From an uncultured Treponema sp. (GTDB lineage Bacteria; Spirochaetota; Spirochaetia; Treponematales; Treponemataceae), in the NCBI GenBank assembly GCA_944389965.1, contig CALXOI010000013.1:1-32259 (forward strand): a DNA stretch of 32,259 nt, written 5' to 3'. The notes beneath the pieces are model-generated. The model did not search any database, was not told the origin of the DNA, and saw only the letters and a list, made by a program, of their open reading frames with translations. Both the position numbers and the translations under genes were made by a program. Below are positions 31,214 through 32,259 of the stretch, in pieces. How positions within the stretch are numbered: the stretch's first letter is position 1; every line of letters begins with the position of its first letter.

Positions 31214-32259
31214 ATGAGCAGGAATATCGGCATTAAGCTTGCAGATGGGACATTTTATCCGATTCTGGAAGAAGGTCAACCTAAAAAACGGTTACTCGAA
31301 CTTACTACCGTAGAAGACAACCAGACAACAGTTATGGTTGATTTGTACCGGTCAGAAACAGGAACCATGGCTGATGCTGAATATGTTGACACCCTTCAAA
31401 TTTCCGGTTTGGTTCCCCATCCCGAAGGTGAGCCGGCTCTCAACCTCATGATTCAGCTTGATGATAACAATGTTCTTTCCGCAGAAGTAACAGATGTTGA
31501 ATCCGGTGCATCCAGTAATACTACGGTAAAACTCGTAAACCGGCCGGCAGAAGAACGGGCAGCAACACCGGATTTCCTTCTTTCGGAAATTACCGATGCA
31601 GATAGTAAAAATACATCTATACCTGATGAAATGGGTTTTGCAGATGAAGCTTTTCCTGCTGATTTTCCCGAATCAATTCCCTTGGATGCATTCGATGATA
31701 GTCTGCCGGATAATTCCGGACAGAATGAACCAACCGAATTTTCCCCTGCGGAAACGGATTTTTTGCCGGATTTTGACACAGGCAGCATGACAATCCCTGA
31801 TTTTGATGACCCGGGGTTCGATGAAGCCCCCCTGGTAAATGAAGAGCTCCCGGAATATATAGACGATTTTCCAGAAGAAATTGAAGTAAATGATGCTTTA
31901 GATGATTTGTTGGAAGGTTTCCCGATAGCCCCCGAAACCACTGACGAAGACACCGCGCCGGCAGACTTTGACACACCGGTTCCGGCTGATGACGGAACTT
32001 CTGCCACCGTGGCGGAATCCTCCGAACAAGAAGCAGCAGACGATAACTTTTCCCTCCCGGATTTCAGCGACATTGTATTTGATAAAGATACACCCGCAGA
32101 AACTACTGACGCAGACACCGGTTCTACCGGAGAAGACACCGCGCCGGCAGACTTTGACACACCGGTTCCGGCTGATGACGGGACTTCTGCCACCGTGGCG
32201 GAATCCTCCGAACAAGAAGCAGCAGACGATAACTTTTCCCTCCCGGATTTCAGCGACAT
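31214..32259 (+). CDS. Hsp70 substrate-domain-like acidic protein (3' end outside the window)
   Basis: The frame starts at the ATG at 31214 and stays open for 348 codons to the window edge. Residues ~5-107 look like the beta-sandwich substrate-binding domain of DnaK: GIKLADGTFYPILEEG, TTVMVDLYRSE, ISGLVPHPEGEPALNLMIQLDDNNVLSAEV and a final strand NTTVKL. No Hsp70 ATPase domain precedes it; the divergent TPR gene starts 80 bases away. From ~110 on the protein is very rich in Asp, Glu, Pro and Phe, with motifs such as DFDDPGFDEAP, and includes a 62-residue tandem repeat. It has no signal peptide. It may be a client-holding or scaffold protein, which is inference. No Shine-Dalgarno is present. 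Confidence 0.8.
   Translation, partial: MSRNIGIKLADGTFYPILEEGQPKKRLLELTTVEDNQTTVMVDLYRSETGTMADAEYVDTLQISGLVPHPEGEPALNLMIQLDDNNVLSAEVTDVESGASSNTTVKLVNRPAEERAATPDFLLSEITDADSKNTSIPDEMGFADEAFPADFPESIPLDAFDDSLPDNSGQNEPTEFSPAETDFLPDFDTGSMTIPDFDDPGFDEAPLVNEELPEYIDDFPEEIEVNDALDDLLEGFPIAPETTDEDTAPADFDTPVPADDGTSATVAESSEQEAADDNFSLPDFSDIVFDKDTPAETTDADTGSTGEDTAPADFDTPVPADDGTSATVAESSEQEAADDNFSLPDFSD
31946..32259 (+). repeat. Tandem repeat with 186-bp (62-codon) period
   Basis: The segment beginning GAAGACACCGCGCCGGCAGA at 31946 recurs at 32132 and matches for the remaining 128 bases apart from one silent change (GGA/GGG). The period is a multiple of three, so the frame is kept. The second copy is cut by the window edge and more copies may follow. 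Confidence 0.92.

Overview
The window most likely comes from a spirochaete close to Treponema; this is inference from gene content and style, not from a marker gene. Supporting signs are a GerMN-domain anchored protein, a spirochaete-type lipobox, a TPR protein divergent from an Hsp70-like acidic protein, a TrpXYZ-type ABC transporter, type III glutamine synthetase and many small exported proteins of unknown function. Coding is dense and mostly housekeeping. No phage, transposase, CRISPR array or defence island is visible.

Layout. 1-518: non-coding, with two copies of a ~125-bp direct repeat. 519-1919 (minus): a NifX-like protein, the Mn exporter mntP and a stand-alone CBM48 protein. 2074-4715 (plus): metK-nth-mscS, overlapping one another. 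4853-5680 (plus): a GerMN protein. 5851-8808 (minus): proS followed by an exported protein. 8954-10336 (plus): a Na+-coupled NSS symporter. 10528-14637 (minus): glnN (GSIII) with a terminator in its leader, a 528-base gap, and glpK. 14746-15480 (plus): four serine tRNAs (TGA, GCT, CGA, GGA), one tRNA-Arg(GCG) and the 4.5S SRP RNA. 15524-16138 (plus): a membrane/GNAT-like protein. 16172-18950 (minus): pyrB-pyrI-pyrC with a terminator ahead of pyrB. 19126-21359 (plus): an HExxH lipoprotein and a small exported protein. 21446-21538: a GC-rich palindromic element. 21586-24521 (minus): an ABC permease with two ATPases. 24638-27316 (plus): rsmE, a cytoplasmic HExxH protein and an exported Ser/Gly-rich protein. 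27440-29784 (plus): pdxA, a GNAT gene and rsmG. 29785-31134 (minus): a TPR protein with an Mrr-like C-terminus. 31214 to the end (plus): an Hsp70 substrate-domain-like acidic protein, cut by the window edge.

Functions seen together are pyrimidine synthesis (ATCase holoenzyme plus dihydroorotase), SAM synthesis, glutamine synthesis, glycerol phosphorylation, vitamin B6 synthesis, 16S rRNA methylation (rsmE, rsmG), proline charging and the serine tRNA supply.

The most distinctive signal is in the promoters. Four genes (4853, 19126, 31134 on minus, 31214) have a sigma70-type -10 hexamer ending exactly 6 nt before the start codon and no Shine-Dalgarno, so the A of the ATG falls on the expected +1. 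This predicts leaderless mRNAs. Most other genes carry good GGAGG-type sites, so two modes of initiation appear to coexist. Other notable points are terminators in the pyrB and glnN leaders, one 7-bp element usable as the -35 of both glpK and the tRNA cluster, low-complexity inserts in conserved enzymes, an Mrr-like domain that seems to have lost its catalytic motif, and an Hsp70 substrate-domain-like fold without an ATPase. I found no clear-cut new defence or mobile system.
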